Counted from the first letter of the stretch, positions 26,869 through 39,991 are shown. The stretch: DNA of 64,000 bases from Rotaria macrura (GCA_900239685.1 OENT01000582.1:1-64000); one strand, 5' to 3'. Numbers and translations are program-made. The notes: generated from the letters alone by a model not told the origin.

Positions 26869-28176
26869 TCCAACTAAGTTAATCCATTCATTGGCATAGA
26901 CTTTCATCATTTTGCTGATTCTTCCTATTCAAACTAGTCAGATGTGATCGATCAAACCTCTAGAGTTCATCGTCCGTTGACTCATACGAGTAGCAAGAGT
27001 TTTGTTTTTCACCAAATAACATTGCATCTTCCGTCCACAGAGAATATTCAACAAGATTATGCAAAACAAAATAAACATGAACGTGTCGACGAATGAATTA
27101 TTGGGAGAGAATAGATAATTCTCTTGCTATTCTCAGTAATGCCCATTGATTCCTCTTGAAATGAAACTCTACTTTTCCGACTTTGACTCTATGTTTTATT
27201 TGATAAAGTTCATTTTTCTTTTATACCCCCGTCGAAATTCGATAAGCGTCTCGAATATTGTTTCATTCACCTATGAATCAATCGCTATGTCGAACTATTT
27301 GCTGTTGCTTTTCATTTTGAAATCCATTCGTTTATCTAAAGATACACTTGTCTTATAACATTATTGTCATGGTTACTAGTCAACCACAAAAGACGCAATG
27401 CAGCAGCCGGCGACCTATCAAGAATAGAGAACTTCTCTAGATAGTACCCGCTGCCAGTTCGTGCTAGAACAGACTAGACGAGCCACGCTACAGAGCGCGA
27501 TAAAAATTCTCTCATCAGTATTACAGATTATGTCGAACTAAAATCTAATGCGAACAAATATTAAGGCTTTTCCGATTGAACTCTATTACGTAATTTGAAC
27601 AATTTTTAGAATGTCAGTCAACATTCTTCGAATAACATTCGATGGTTTCTATCTATCGAAGTCGAATTGTATTCATGGGCTAGAGCCGTGCTCAAGTTAA
27701 CGATCTAACTATATTATATCCATTGACTTCTAGCAAGATTATCAACGGTTGTCCTACGTAAACATTTCTTCTATTGCACATTTATGCAGGTTTTCGTTGC
27801 AGTTTAAGCTCAAATTTCATGAAAAAGTAGCCTCGAGTAAGTTTTATGCTTCAAAACATTTCGCAATTTCGGCAAGTTCAAGACACGTTCGTAAACATCG
27901 AACAATTATAAATGTAGTAAAACACTGTCAAATTGATTTGCATCGAATTCGAGCTGCGACCACGAGAAAAACTTGGATAAATGTACAACCGACGAAATGT
28001 TTATTTGGCAATATCAACGAGAAGTTTTCTAGAAACCCAATAAATTCAAATAAAACAGATAGAAACCATCGAATGTTAATCGAAAAATGATGGTCGAAAT
28101 TGTTTATCAATTGTGCAATAGTAGAGTTGTTTGTTGTAACGATTGAAGTCGAACGAAAACACTGAAGAGCTCGTAC

Positions 28177-28306
28177 CTGAAAAGAGAACAGCTGCACACT
28201 CGAGGCAATACAATTGAATTTATACCGAACTAGAACTCTGCAGATGACGTCGATGTGCTCAGCCAAAATCCAATGAAAATCATCGATAACAATGACTGTC
28301 AAACTC
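28177..28306 (-). CDS. Orphan exon candidate
   Basis: On the minus strand ATTTCCACCAG precedes it and TTTTCAG followed by GTACGAG ends it, so both splice signals are good. The open frame includes LTVIVIDDFHWILAEHIDVI. No partner exon in phase was identified and the family is not recognised. Confidence 0.25.
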
Positions 28307-31196
28307 CTGGTGGAAATAAGTGAAAGATTGCTTGGCAATGGCTAACAGAAATGATCTATTTTAACATGATTAATCGTCGACACTGTAGTTCTTGCGAGCA
28401 TATCTGTGTCCTAACTGACTAGAAAATGAATGGAAACGATGATCATATTCATTTCTCTACCTTTACTTACTTGATTCTGCAACGACAAGTGATGATGAAG
28501 AACTTTTCTATGAACAGTTTTCGTTTAACAAAGGCTATTTGGAATTTATGATGAATTTTCGTTGTGAGCTTTTGAATTACGATGAGTGAAAACTTGCGAT
28601 GGTTTGCATCTAGAAATGTGAAATTCGTTTGCGTTTATTTGTTGACATTCGGCTTTTTCGTTGCATGTTGGAAATAAAACTAGGTCAATGTCGACTTGCG
28701 AACAAAAGAATAATTTCAAAAACACAAACTCTATTTTAAAACTAAAAACAAGAATTTCTTGCATGTCACATTAACAAACGACGATTGAATTTCGGTACTC
28801 TAAGGAATTACTCTTGCTTTTACCAAGACTGGGCTTATTTCAAAGTTCTTCAATGAAGAATGAGGCATATTCACACATAGCTCAAGTTTCTCAATAAACT
28901 TTCCTCAGTGAGACTGGTGGTGTTAAACGGATGCCACATGCTGCATGTAGGATTCCATTGGTTGATTTATCAATAATCCCGGTGCGTTATTCGGACCATC
29001 CTGGACGATCCATCAAGAAAACGAATGAACATCGTAGTTTCCGCTGACTCGCACAGCTTATTCTTTTTATCCGTAACGGCCTCGAACAGATTCAAGAGCA
29101 TTTTCGTCAGGTGACGATGAATGATAATAGAAGATCGCTTCGTTTCTAAAGGATCTTGCCCGTGCCGACATTGACTCGTTGAGACAGCCTCGATCGACGT
29201 TGATTCAACTTGATATTTCAATCTGCATAGATCTTGTTTGTTTATTAAACAAACGAGATACTTTCGAGACGCATCTGGATGAGTTCAGAGAAAGATTATT
29301 TCTATGAAAATCATTGACCTTAAAGATGTTTCCGAAAAATTTGATTGTCTAACTAAGAGATCTGCTAAATTCGACTGATAATAAAAGAACTAACACGCGA
29401 CATTTTTAATGTCGTGTTATACGTCAAGCGACAGAATATACCTGAACCAATCACTAAACATCGCCTAATTTATCAAACCACATAATCTACTCGATTCATC
29501 TATGAACAAAAACGGTGCGTAAAGATCGAGAAAATCGGATTTTTTCGTTCTCAGAGAATTTTCAACCGCGATGAATTTGATTATTGTGAAGAATGATAGA
29601 CAGATGTTTCAAGGTATTGCACAACATTTCATTGAACGAATATCAATCAACGCTTTGAATTCAACAACAGAAAGAGCTCAATAATTTAAATGAAAACAGG
29701 AGGACAATTTTACTCTTTCTGATGCGTTTCAAAATTCGGTTCGCTTATTGTCTACGTTGGAATTATAGTTGATGTTATTAACATGTATCCAGGATGTGTG
29801 ATACAACGGTATCTAATGGCAAGTGTTAGAGACGAATCTTCGACGAACAAGCACCGTCAAGGAAATCATTTATTGCTGTTGTCAAATCATCTGTGACAAG
29901 AGAAATGGAACCGCTTCGCAGGAGATTCAAACGACTGAAGGATAGACGTTGATCCTAGCTGAGCTCCGTACGGTGAGAAAACTTGTCCAGCGTTCCTTGT
30001 TCTGTCAGTATGGCTTGTCAGAAGAATAAACAACGAAAAGATCAATGAGATGTGCGTAAGTTTACATCGTACTCATCGATTAACTGATCGGAGAAAAAGT
30101 ATCCTACCGACACTTCCAGACGTGTCACTGGAAGTACTCCGAAGAAAATCAAACAGCTTTTCTAGAACCTTTTGAGTTCTCGGAAAACGTTTTTCTGTTT
30201 TCCGAAATCAGAAAACTAGGGAAAAAGACCCTCTCGGCATAAGATGCATGTCACTTTGTCCTTTAAACCTTTTCAGGACTTCAACAATTGAATATAACAC
30301 AGAGTTTGTAGGAGCTCAACAAGTTATGCAGACCTTGTTTATTTGTTTTCCGAACACGCCCGACTCCACCGCAAATACACTCGATAGGACTGTCAAGTTG
30401 GTTGACATCATCTTGTCTGTTGAAGCCGTGTCTTCTCAGTTGCTCAATGCGTGAAACGACAAAACTAGCATATTCAATGCAAATATATATGAACAATAAA
30501 AATCGTTTCCGTCAAGGTATATATGAATACCAATGAGTTAATTCGACAAGGTTTTCAAGAAAAGCAACTTGATCACTGGGTAGTTCACGAATTCGAGAGC
30601 AATGAAAGAACCAAACGGCTTTTTTCTTCGCAGCTCTCTATGAATCGATAAAGGAACGCTACTCACGCCTTCATCAACAAGCTAGCAATTCCTATTTCTT
30701 GTCCATTCGACACACTTTTGTTCGATCAGAATTCACCCTTCTCTGTCTTTGTTCTCGGCATCATTCATGATTCAGTGGCATCTTCATTATATTCTAATAG
30801 AACTGAAACGAGTATTCAATTAATTGAATAATATGACTCGTCTGACGACGTTGTACTAATGATAATCTCTTCAATTTAGGAAGTGGCTATGCTGAGTGAA
30901 GTAATTTCTCGTCCACACATGACAACTAAGAGATGAGTGAGCGAAGATAGTTCAACAAATTCTCTTCCGAAAATGCAATGTAACAGCTTTTTCTTTCATT
31001 TCCTATGTTCACCAAAACTCCTCGATGATTTCCATCAGTTTTAAGAACATGTTTCTCAATTTTCTCATTGGGCAGGAGAAAACAATTTGAATGAATTTCA
31101 TATTAATCGATAGAACTTCATTTACTTTGAAAGAGGATTTCGAATGTCAAAGCACGATGGCTTCTCGGTCCGTAGCTGAGATTTGTTTCCATTATT

Positions 31197-31442
31197 TTAA
31201 GGTCTCATTTCGATGTTGAAAACGTCTTTCGCTTTCTCCGCGAATTCGCTGTATCGCGTCTTCTCTTGAAAAGTAAAAGTTTGACAAGAAAGCAGCTCGT
31301 CGATGTCCTCACTATGGCACACTTCTTCTAAAGAGAGAAAGAAGCTCAACTCAACGGAATAAATAATATTATCGTGACAAACCGAAAATTGAAACACAAC
31401 CGATGAACAAAGGTCGCAATACGCCATAAAAGATTTTAGCAT
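31197..31442 (-). CDS. Small acidic ORF, 81 aa
   Basis: ATG 31442 to TAA. Composition is protein-like, with DLCSSVVFQFSVC near the start and a charged helix at the end (YSEFAEKAKDVFNIE). No known motif, no clear splice sites and no poly(A) signal at the expected place. Confidence 0.22.
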   Translation of the reverse strand: MLKSFMAYCDLCSSVVFQFSVCHDNIIYSVELSFFLSLEEVCHSEDIDELLSCQTFTFQEKTRYSEFAEKAKDVFNIEMRP

Positions 31443-32302
31443 TTCAAAGTCTTCGAGTTAAGATCGATTCTTGAGGAAACAATGAGGCTGGGTGAAATCG
31501 TTAAAAACCAGCAAAGTTTTCAAAGCATTATAGTAGTCTTGTAACACAACATCTGGAGTAAACCTAATTAATTGAATCTTGCCTAATTTCTTCACATGAA
31601 ATTCATTTCGATATTCTCACCAGTGCAAATGGGATTTCGACTATTTGTAAATCTCGAGATATGCCATAGAAATCAATCAACATTAGCATAGTTTATGCAT
31701 CCAAATCGTAATTCCTGGAAAAAAAACATGAACACAATCGCTTCGTAGACTCTAGTATAGCATGTTAAGCGAACGGTGTGAGCCCTGTCAAATTACTCTC
31801 TCAGCTTGATTTCATGTTAGACATAACATTGCTCTTATCAATTAAAAGTCCGACGAATAAAACTGAAATAAGTCAATAAAAAGGTCGTAGTTGTCCGAAC
31901 AGTATCCGTGCCGATTATCGTTATGGGTGAAATAATGATGAAGACATAGATTTGTTCGCTCTGTTGTGTCATAGACTTTCGAATAGTCGATTTAAAGTTG
32001 ACTCTGCAAAGTCACGATTATGATTCGTATTTTATGTTGAGTTGACAATGAAACGAGATTGTCATGATGACAAATCGAAGAAATGGCACAAAAAATGAAT
32101 CAAGCTTTGTCGTTCTTACTGATAAAAAAAGAAAAGAAAGAAAGAAAGAAAGTGAAGGTAGTGATGTGTATATATTTACTCTCGTAATCTTTTGCCAAGG
32201 TCGAACACTAACTGTGTTGGTGAGAGAAAGATATGGAAGTCGTACGTGGAATAGAAGATTGCGGATCTGTCTTTTACTTTTTGTTTAGATTATCGTCGAA
32301 GA

Positions 32303-32779
32303 ATGCCAATTGAAGTTGGTCAGCATGCTCCCAATTTTACTTTGTTCAATACAGAAAGAAAAGAAGTTTCGCTCCAAGATTTAATATCGAAATCGAATGT
32401 TGTTGTTTTGTTCTTTCCCCTGGCTTTTACTGGCACTTGTACAACAGAGCTGTGTTCTACTCGAGATGAAATAAGTGAATTTGAAAACTTGAACGCCACC
32501 GTCGTTGCCATATCGGTCGACTCGATGTTTACTTTGGAGAGGTTCCGGCAAGAAAACGAACTGCCATTTGATTTGTTGTCCGACTTTAACAAAGATGTAT
32601 CGAGACAATACGACTCACTTTATGAAGATTTTCCTTTATTCCGCCTCAAGGGTGTCACCAAACGAAGCGCGTTTGTTATCGATAAACAAGGTCTTATTCG
32701 ATATGCCGAAATAATGATCGACCCAACTAAAATTCCAGACTTCGACAAAATTAAGCAAACATTAGAAAATTGTCAATGA
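32303..32779 (+). CDS. Peroxiredoxin, AhpE/BCP-like, bacterial type
   Basis: Complete 158-aa thioredoxin-fold peroxidase that reduces H2O2 and organic hydroperoxides with a thiol donor; no signal peptide, so probably cytosolic. The N-terminal strand and helix (IEVGQHAPNFTLFNTE) lead to the active-site loop FPLAFTGTCTTELCSTRD, with peroxidatic Cys46 and the conserved Thr43 three residues before it. Cys51 is placed where some members of this group have a resolving cysteine. Later come VVAISVDS, a loop with LPFDLLSDFNKDVSRQY, and the FVIDKQGLIRYAEI strand pair. The length is typical for AhpE/BCP. It is intronless, and the active-site segment looks more like bacterial AhpE than animal Prdx1-6, so horizontal origin is inferred. 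A good acceptor (TTTTTGTTTAG) ends at 32289, 13 nt before ATG, as expected for a 5'-UTR intron or spliced leader. Confidence 0.93.
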   Translation: MPIEVGQHAPNFTLFNTERKEVSLQDLISKSNVVVLFFPLAFTGTCTTELCSTRDEISEFENLNATVVAISVDSMFTLERFRQENELPFDLLSDFNKDVSRQYDSLYEDFPLFRLKGVTKRSAFVIDKQGLIRYAEIMIDPTKIPDFDKIKQTLENCQ

Positions 32780-33147
32780 TTAATCCAATCGATTTATCGT
32801 TCATTCACTCGACAAACATTGCCTTCTCTTTTCATTGCTCTTGTATTTTCATTTCTCCGTCTTTTGCATATTCATTTAAATATTCTCTCGAAATATCACC
32901 TCTTCAATTTACTTTGCGCCCATGATCAGACCCTCTCTTCTACTTGGGAATCGACGTCCAGCTTTATTCACCAGGGAAACTAAATCTAAACACATTCAAA
33001 TATTAATATTCGTATTCATTTCCCTGTTCTTATTTATTAGCCGAAAAGAAACAAATCATTCGTTCAATTCAACTTTCCTTTGCTTATTCATTCCACTTCC
33101 ATCGTCGTTCACATTGACTCAGAAACAACACTTCAACTTTTCTACGG

Positions 33148-33153
33148 AATAAA
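33148..33153 (+). promoter_or_regulatory. Possible poly(A) signal downstream of peroxiredoxin gene
   Basis: AATAAA 369 nt after the stop codon; it is the nearest canonical signal I found. Confidence 0.35.
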
Positions 33154-33220
33154 ACTTTTCAAAGAGTCCATCCGTGTTTCATCGGACGTATTCACACAGC
33201 TAATCATGAATACAAGAGCA

Positions 33221-35794
33221 GACAGGTTTTTCTCGTTTTCATCAAATATTATTTGACATTTTTCCGATTGAGATTTCGTTCGTGTGCCAAAAAACCGGCT
33301 GATTCTATCGATAATTGAAGAGAGGATTCACATGTCAAAGATGAGACAGAACATTTTCGTACAACGTTTTATTTATTTGTTTTGTAGGGCTAAGAGACAA
33401 TGCGAATCACCATTCAGATACTCAACTGTTTACTCACTATTTTTACATGGCAGAAAATAATGTTTCTGTTTACTTCGAGGTAAGACCCTTGTTCCTTTAT
33501 TAAATTGATCCCAATAGGAAGGAAAGGTCAATTTCATGGCAAATCAACATTTCGGGATCGAATTTAGTTGACAATTACCGATATTTTGGGTATTAACATG
33601 AGTGAAAAGAGTTTTTGTCGTGAAAGAATCAGTTTAAAATATGAGAAAAGCTTTTTTCCTCGAAGTAAACAGAAACAATATTTTCTGCCATGTAAAATCT
33701 TGATTAAACAGTTGAGTATCTGAACCAGAGTGCGAAACGAATGACTAAAGTGCCATTCGGGTTCGATTTGATTCGTCGGATGAAAATTAATGTTCTATTC
33801 GACTCGATTCGAGTAATTTTTAAAAAATTTTATTCGATTCGATTCGATTCGTGTTCTATTAAAAAACAAACAATTATTCTGTTTGAAATGACTTTTAAAT
33901 GAGTTTGATCTTCAATTAATGCAATCCGTAGACTTGTTTTCGAATATTTGTAAATCGATGAGTATGATCCACGAGCAGTGTTCTTAATGAGAAAGATTAC
34001 CCAGCAAAACAAAAAGTATGGTAACCTAATGAAACAGAATTTACAGACTGCTTTACGCTGGTAAAAAATAACAATGTGCACGCTATACACACTGAGATTT
34101 GATTGCACACTTTGTTTTTTTTAGAGTTTTTGAACCTTTTTGCTTCGAAGAAATGTATCTATTGGGTTTGCTCACGATGTGCATGAATCAGTGTTTGGTG
34201 AATGTAGTTATCAGTTGATATCTTTTGTTCAGTCAGATCTCTTTTTCTTTTCTGATTTAAAAGCAGTCTTCTTTTACGTATTCTAAATGTTCATGCGCTT
34301 ATTAAAGTAGAATATGAAATAACAGTTTCATTTTGTGACAAGACACCGGTTTTACGGTTTTCGTAAACTTTGTATACCTTGTCCTACAAAACAGTGTGCA
34401 CTGATACATGCTGTCTTAAAAAACAGAGTGTACCCGTGCATCCTATGTCAGATTCCTATGAAGAACATTCGCTACGAATAGGTGCTTCACATTCACAACA
34501 CAAAGCCGATGACGATGCATTATCGAACTCAGGCATGGTTATTTCTAATGCAAATATAAGGCACCAAACACACCAAAATTTCGATCGAATTAACTTTTTT
34601 TTATTCAACAGCGGTTCACACCAAAAAGTTAATTCTCCAATGAGAAATGGAGCAAGTCACTTTCAAATAGCGAAATTGAATAGCACAAAGTATATTCATG
34701 CATGAGAAGTGTCACCAGCGTACGTGTGTGATTAATAGCTCATTGCTTCAAAGGCATTGTTAATAACTTAATGAAATAAAATCTATTTAAAAATAGACCA
34801 TTCCATCAAGAACAAGTTATTATAATACAAAAAACAACAAAATATTTATACAGTATCTTTTTATTAAAGAACTTTTAGAACTATTGATGAACAGGAAAAG
34901 ATTTACGTAGAAAATCTTGGTTAGACGATTTAAAAAGACGAACATATTGTGGTCTCATTCCGAAATGAATAATAATTTATGTAATTATTTTTGTCCGTGC
35001 AAAAGATGTCTGAAAACACATGAAATAGTCGATTTCACTTCGACGTCGAGAAATATCATGACTGACATTCTTCAATCAGAAAAGTCTCCCTCGAACTCGA
35101 AAAAGCGTAAATATACAAGCCGCCACATTTTTATTCCTATTTGTGCAATAAAATCATATCTGATTGGTGCGTTATCGTTCGATATGGCTAACTCATCTCA
35201 AAAAAGATGAGTTAAAGTTGTATTAACGTTTCTTGCGATCTCATTGGTTAATTCGGTATTAAAATTTTTGGTGTCTTCGGGGCCTAACTAGAATCACTAT
35301 TTATAAACAAAACTTTAGACTAACAAAGGAAAGTTGAGGCTAAGATTGAAAAAGAAACGAACAAGACAATGCACTCTTTCTTTCTTTGTTATCCGCTCTC
35401 TATTCTATCGAATAACGTGCAATCGTCCGTATCATTTTTCAAGAAAACAACGAGGTCGCTATCAACCGAATGAGAGAAAAAAAGTTCATTCGATCCGATT
35501 CGATTCGCCCGATTTTTTAACTTTTATATTCGATTCGGCTGAGGTGAATTGAATCGAACTATTCGTGTAGTCGGTCGATTCGGTTTCGCACTCTGATCTG
35601 AATGATGATTCGCATTGTCTTTTAGCCCTACAAAACAAATAAATAAAATGTTGTACGAAAATGTTCTGTCTCATCTTTGACATGTGAATCCTCTCTTCAA
35701 TTATCGATAGAATCAGTCGGTTTTTTGGCACACGAACGAAATCTCAATCGGAAAAATGTCAAATAATATTTGATGAAAACGAGAAAAACCTGTC
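33221..35794. mobile_element. 2.57-kb element with about 190-bp terminal inverted repeats
   Basis: 33221-33418 is the near-perfect reverse complement of 35601-35794, with only a handful of mismatches. The arms start GACAGGTTTTTCTCG. Homology decays inward into GATTCG-rich sequence on both sides (33770-33853 and 35490-35580). No convincing target-site duplication is visible next to the ends. The interior holds no recognisable transposase; an ORF at 34965-35210 has a Cys cluster (CNYFCPCKRCLKTH) and a basic KKRKY motif and might be a transposase relic, but this is weak. The left arm is interrupted at its inner edge by the nested insertion 33413-33724. Confidence 0.75.
33413..33724. mobile_element. 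Nested 312-bp fold-back insertion
   Basis: Ends are a perfect 20-bp inverted repeat (TTCAGATACTCAACTGTTTA) and the arms continue almost perfectly to about 65 bp each (33413-33480, 33657-33724). It sits in the left arm of the larger element; the matching point of the right arm (near 35603) lacks it, so it arrived later or was lost from the right arm. Confidence 0.7.
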
Positions 35795-35919
35795 CGCCTT
35801 CGAATTCATTAGTAGCTTTGTACGTGTATATGAGTGTTAATCTATGAGGATGAACGGTGGATCGATTTGAAAGTATCAGGGAGACTCAGTATAAGCCCAT
35901 GTCGCCTCTTTTTTTGCAA

Positions 35920-36785
35920 CTGCGCCGCAGTTACGCGCAGAGCCAATTTTACGCCGCAATTATCCGTAACTACGCCACATTCATCGTAGTGAAGGTCTCT
36001 ATAAGAAACTACGCTTACTGCGACGCAGACCAACGTAACTGCGTCGGAGTGATCGCATCGTACGATCCGTTGTAAACGTAACTGACCAATTATAAATGTT
36101 TCTTCCTTATTTATAATTGGTCACACTGGAGCACTAATCCTTAGCCACAGAAAATCAGTATAAATAGAAGTGCTCCTCACATTTTCGTTCATAAATCATT
36201 TTACTTTAAACAGTGGAATAGATATTTAATTTTTTTCAAAATTTTTTTCGATTTAAATTTTTGTAGTTGTTCAATTTTGAAACTTTTTTCTTAAATTATT
36301 TAACATTTTTTTAAAGAAATTTTTTTCCATTATTTATTAAATTTTTTTAAAATTTTTTTAGATGTTGTTTTTTTGATTTTTCTAGATATTTATTTTCCAT
36401 GATTTTAGAAATTTAAGATTTTTTTCTAAGTTTTAGTTTTGTAAATAAATTATTTTTAAACTTTTTGTGAAAATTTTAATTTTGTAATTTTACGTTTTTT
36501 ATTTTTTGTAAGGAGAAAGTTTTTAAGCTCTCAATACAAATACAAATAAAATGATAACTTAATCTAAGTGATCTCTCGTATGTATTGCAACGCAACTGTG
36601 ACGCATAATCGCAATTAACGGGGACGCACTTTTGCGTAACTGTGAATTTTTCGCCGTAACTACGCGTAACTGCGATTTTTTTATCGTAGTTACGCGTAAC
36701 TACGTCGCAATTTTCCGTAATTACGGGTCACAGTGCGATCGCAGTTACGGCGTAACTGCGCCGCAGTTTCATCGTAATGAAACAT
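35920..36785. repeat. Clustered CGTAACTGCG-like motifs around a T-rich core
   Basis: Two clusters (about 35920-36080 and 36590-36785) contain many degenerate copies of GTAACTGCG / CGCAGTTACG in both orientations. Between them lie a hairpin (36083-36123) and a strongly T-rich stretch (36200-36530). The two-sided arrangement resembles transposon subterminal repeats. The flanks AGTATCAG (left, about 35870) and AGTATCTG (right, about 36807) differ by one base and might be a decayed target duplication. Confidence 0.55.
36083..36123. repeat. 14-bp perfect inverted repeat hairpin
   Basis: TGACCAATTATAAA and TTTATAATTGGTCA separated by 13 nt. Confidence 0.75.
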
Positions 36786-36799
36786 ATGGGAGCATTTCC

Positions 36800-39700
36800 C
36801 CCATGGAGTATCTGATACACTCAAATCTTGCTCATAGTTTATTTGGTTTAGTTGCAGTCCACTGGCGTTACCACCTGTGAATCTAAATGTTCTCTTATTG
36901 TACTTCGAACAAAGAAGAAATCCTACGCTTTACAACCTACATATGATAGATTGGAGCATGTAGATTAGCATCATCGTTCACCATGAACAATTTATCGAAA
37001 GAGCTATGAGCTAAATAGTATCTCGAGGTTAAAATATGAATCTCCCTGCAGTCGCAACATTAGAACCAATGTATTGAACTATATGGGGTTTAGAGCACAG
37101 TGGATAACCAGAGGACGAATTCGAGTTGTCAAGTGTGAACTTACAGTTTAGGTAGGATGAAATCGACCACGTTTACGAATTTCACTTCGTATTCATTGCC
37201 GACTTGAAGTGAGCCGTCAAGCTGTGGCAACTATCAAAAACGTAACTGCTTGTGGTGAATATTAATGGCACAGTTTCAGAAGTCAATGTTAAATGTCTAA
37301 TAAAAAGTCTGATCATTTGCACAAGATATCATGCAGTTATGCAGCATAACGTGTTTACTTCCTACGTATAGCGGAGTCTTTAAGAACTGTCTGAAGTAAG
37401 TTCCATGCGACGCTAGGGTTGAAAGAGTCAATGGTAGCCGACACAAGAACGACTTGTAACCGTGCAAATGATACTTACTTTCCGGACTTGCTTTCAATCT
37501 TGCTTTTTGATTTTAACTTATACAATTTGTATCTGATTTCAAATGGATTCGTTATCATTCGTCAAATAGATATGCATCTTTCAGATCAATTAAATGCCTA
37601 GACGTTGTCAAATATTCATTCGGCAAATCCTAGTGAACAGTGAAAACGACTTCGTTATTAGGATAGTGAAATTCGAATGAATTTTTCAACTAAAATTCGA
37701 TATTTTCTGCAAAGTCAAGTTGAAAGAGGAATTTTCTATGTCGACTTGAAACTTGATGCGGATAATACTTTCAATCGAGCTAGTGCATTGTCAAAGTCGC
37801 AGTTCTTCTCGTTGATTCTTTTGTCAGATGTCAACATTAAAAATTGTGTTTTTGGAAGAAAGGAAACAAATTTTATGCTTATGTAAATATGTGAACATAG
37901 AAGAAGCGAAAAAAGCAGATAAGTTCCACAATGAACTAATTTCACGGAGCATTTTATTTCTATAAAATTGGAAGGGAAAGTTTGAGTGAAAAGGCTGCTT
38001 TTCTCAAATTTTATGCCTAGAGAGGAGTTTAAGTAAGTACACATAATCAAAATCAATTACAAAGCATCGAGATGCAAAATAGAAGTGTATTCGCTAAACC
38101 AGCTGTAAACAATGTTGATTGGCTCGGTAATTCCTGTTCAAGCTTCACCTAACTTTGTAAGTGTTTTTGAAGCTAATGTCACAAACGACATTGAGTCAGT
38201 TCTAGTTTCTCTATTTATGGATGCGTTGCTTCATTGTTTGCTTGTTGGAAACTTGTAATCTATGAAGACGTACGTATATGACCGAGAGTGGAATTTAGAA
38301 CTTCTTATACTGGTTTATAAAGAAGAAAAATTCGACATCAATCAAATAAGTAATAGTGAGTGACACATAAGAAGTCTATTATTCGAACCACAAGTCAAAC
38401 TAAACATAACCACACGAATGATTACTTTTTTTACTATTTTCCAACCCATAATAAATTCTGGTGAAAAATTCAGAAGTACAATCAGAGTTTAAACAGATTT
38501 TTGTCCCGAACAAAGCAAGACGCATTGGACGTTCCTATGGGCTTGCCCAAACATAGTGCTGTTAGATTTGTGGCTCAGTGTTCATTTCAATAATGTTAGA
38601 CACGACGACAAGCAGAAAACTCGTTCAAATCTCGTTCGGCACAATTCGTCTTGATCTTTAGTTATATACCGTGAGATGAATATTTTTGAATAAAATTTTA
38701 AATACCCACAAATTTTGTTTTTGGTAAAAAAACGTTGTTACGCAAAGTCACGGTTGAGTTAGGTTGCACTTGCTTTTTTTCCCTTTAAGCTAACCTTCCA
38801 ATGGAGTTCTCCGAGAGAGTATTTTAAAAACGCCGATTTCCGATATATTTTTATTTATAAATTGACGTATTTCTTTTTCAATTAGATCTAGATTCATCTG
38901 GATCGATTTTTTCGACTTGCAAACAAATCTTTCTGCGACTCAAATCACGTCGACATGTATAAAACACTTGTTCGATCTTTGTCGAACCCAGAATTTTCTC
39001 CTAGAGTAGAGTAGATTTCTGCTATCATTCAGACGCATAATTTATGAGGGGAGAATGTCAACTCCGTCTTAGCTTTTTATTCCCGACGTTCGACGTCACA
39101 TTGAACTTATCGAGTTATGAAAATTACCAAAACAATAAATATCATCAGGCCATCGTTCACGATTTATTGAAATTCGACTAGCATTCCAGCCGGTGATACT
39201 GTGCATATATGCAAAAGCGATTGCATCACAATAGTTAAATAGTAGAGCATGACTGCAAACATATCTACTGGAGATCAAAATATCATGAAGATCTCAGCTG
39301 AAGCAGTGAGACCTCCTTGAAATAATAAAAGCATAGAAAGAGCTGAGAACTCGAGCATCTTCCATGACAAATAATAGCTGTTGATATCGCACGAAAGACA
39401 CATTTTCCTTTTCAGTCTAAGTGTTCTGAAAATTGTTCGAATACATGAGCGTAAGTGAAGGCACAATTTCAACTTGAAATAAAATAATTCATTCTTTTTG
39501 GTCAATGACAGATGAGTCGAACGGGAGAAAGTGACAGTTTTGGACAAGATCACGATGAATATAAGTATTCAATGGAGAAACACTCCAAGTTCGATTGTCA
39601 ATAGATCACGATCTACGGAAATATTTTGTCGAAGAACAAAATACGATTTGAATACTTTTGGAAGTAAAAACTTGCCGTATGCAGCAGTAATAGGATACGT

Positions 39701-39991
39701 AAGCAAGCTGCCATTCAATCGTTTATCGCATGAAATCCTAGAGAATTCTAAGCACGATGCAAAACTGTTAACGATGCCAAAGACTTAGACTCTCACCTTC
39801 CTAAGTGAATGAATGGGAAACTGGATCCGATGGAATCTGATCGGATGGAAATTCATGAAGAGTCCTTGTTTTGGTAATTAAAATCATTTTATTAAAGGAA
39901 TGTGAGTACAAAACGAATATGAGAAATTCTGAAAAGTAGTAGATCGAGCCGAAGACTATGTCCTAAATTGAATCGAGATCGAAATAAATCA
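36800..39991. other. Intergenic region without recognised gene
   Basis: Only short ORFs with no family features or splice chains. The 3' end carries the poly(A) signal of the tetraspan gene (AATAAA on minus, 39888-39893). Confidence 0.5.
39888..39893 (-). promoter_or_regulatory. Poly(A) signal of tetraspan gene
   Basis: AATAAA on the minus strand about 100 nt past the stop codon. Confidence 0.55.

Larger units (their letters stand above)
26667..32302. other. Intergenic region with isolated exon-like segments
   Basis: No complete gene was assembled. Isolated minus-strand candidates are 28177-28306 (acceptor and donor on both sides), 28970-29225 (follows acceptor TATGCAG, open to a TGA) and 31197-31442 (81 codons from ATG). 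An (AAAG)n run lies at 32128-32152. These may be remnants of a gene I could not chain together. Confidence 0.4.

Noticed and set aside
27749..28090. 113-codon plus-strand ORF
   Set aside because: Composition is random-looking and it overlaps an opposite open frame; no motif.
34370..34705. 111-codon ORF inside the 2.57-kb element
   Set aside because: No transposase motif or protein-like domain; starts on a non-ATG codon.
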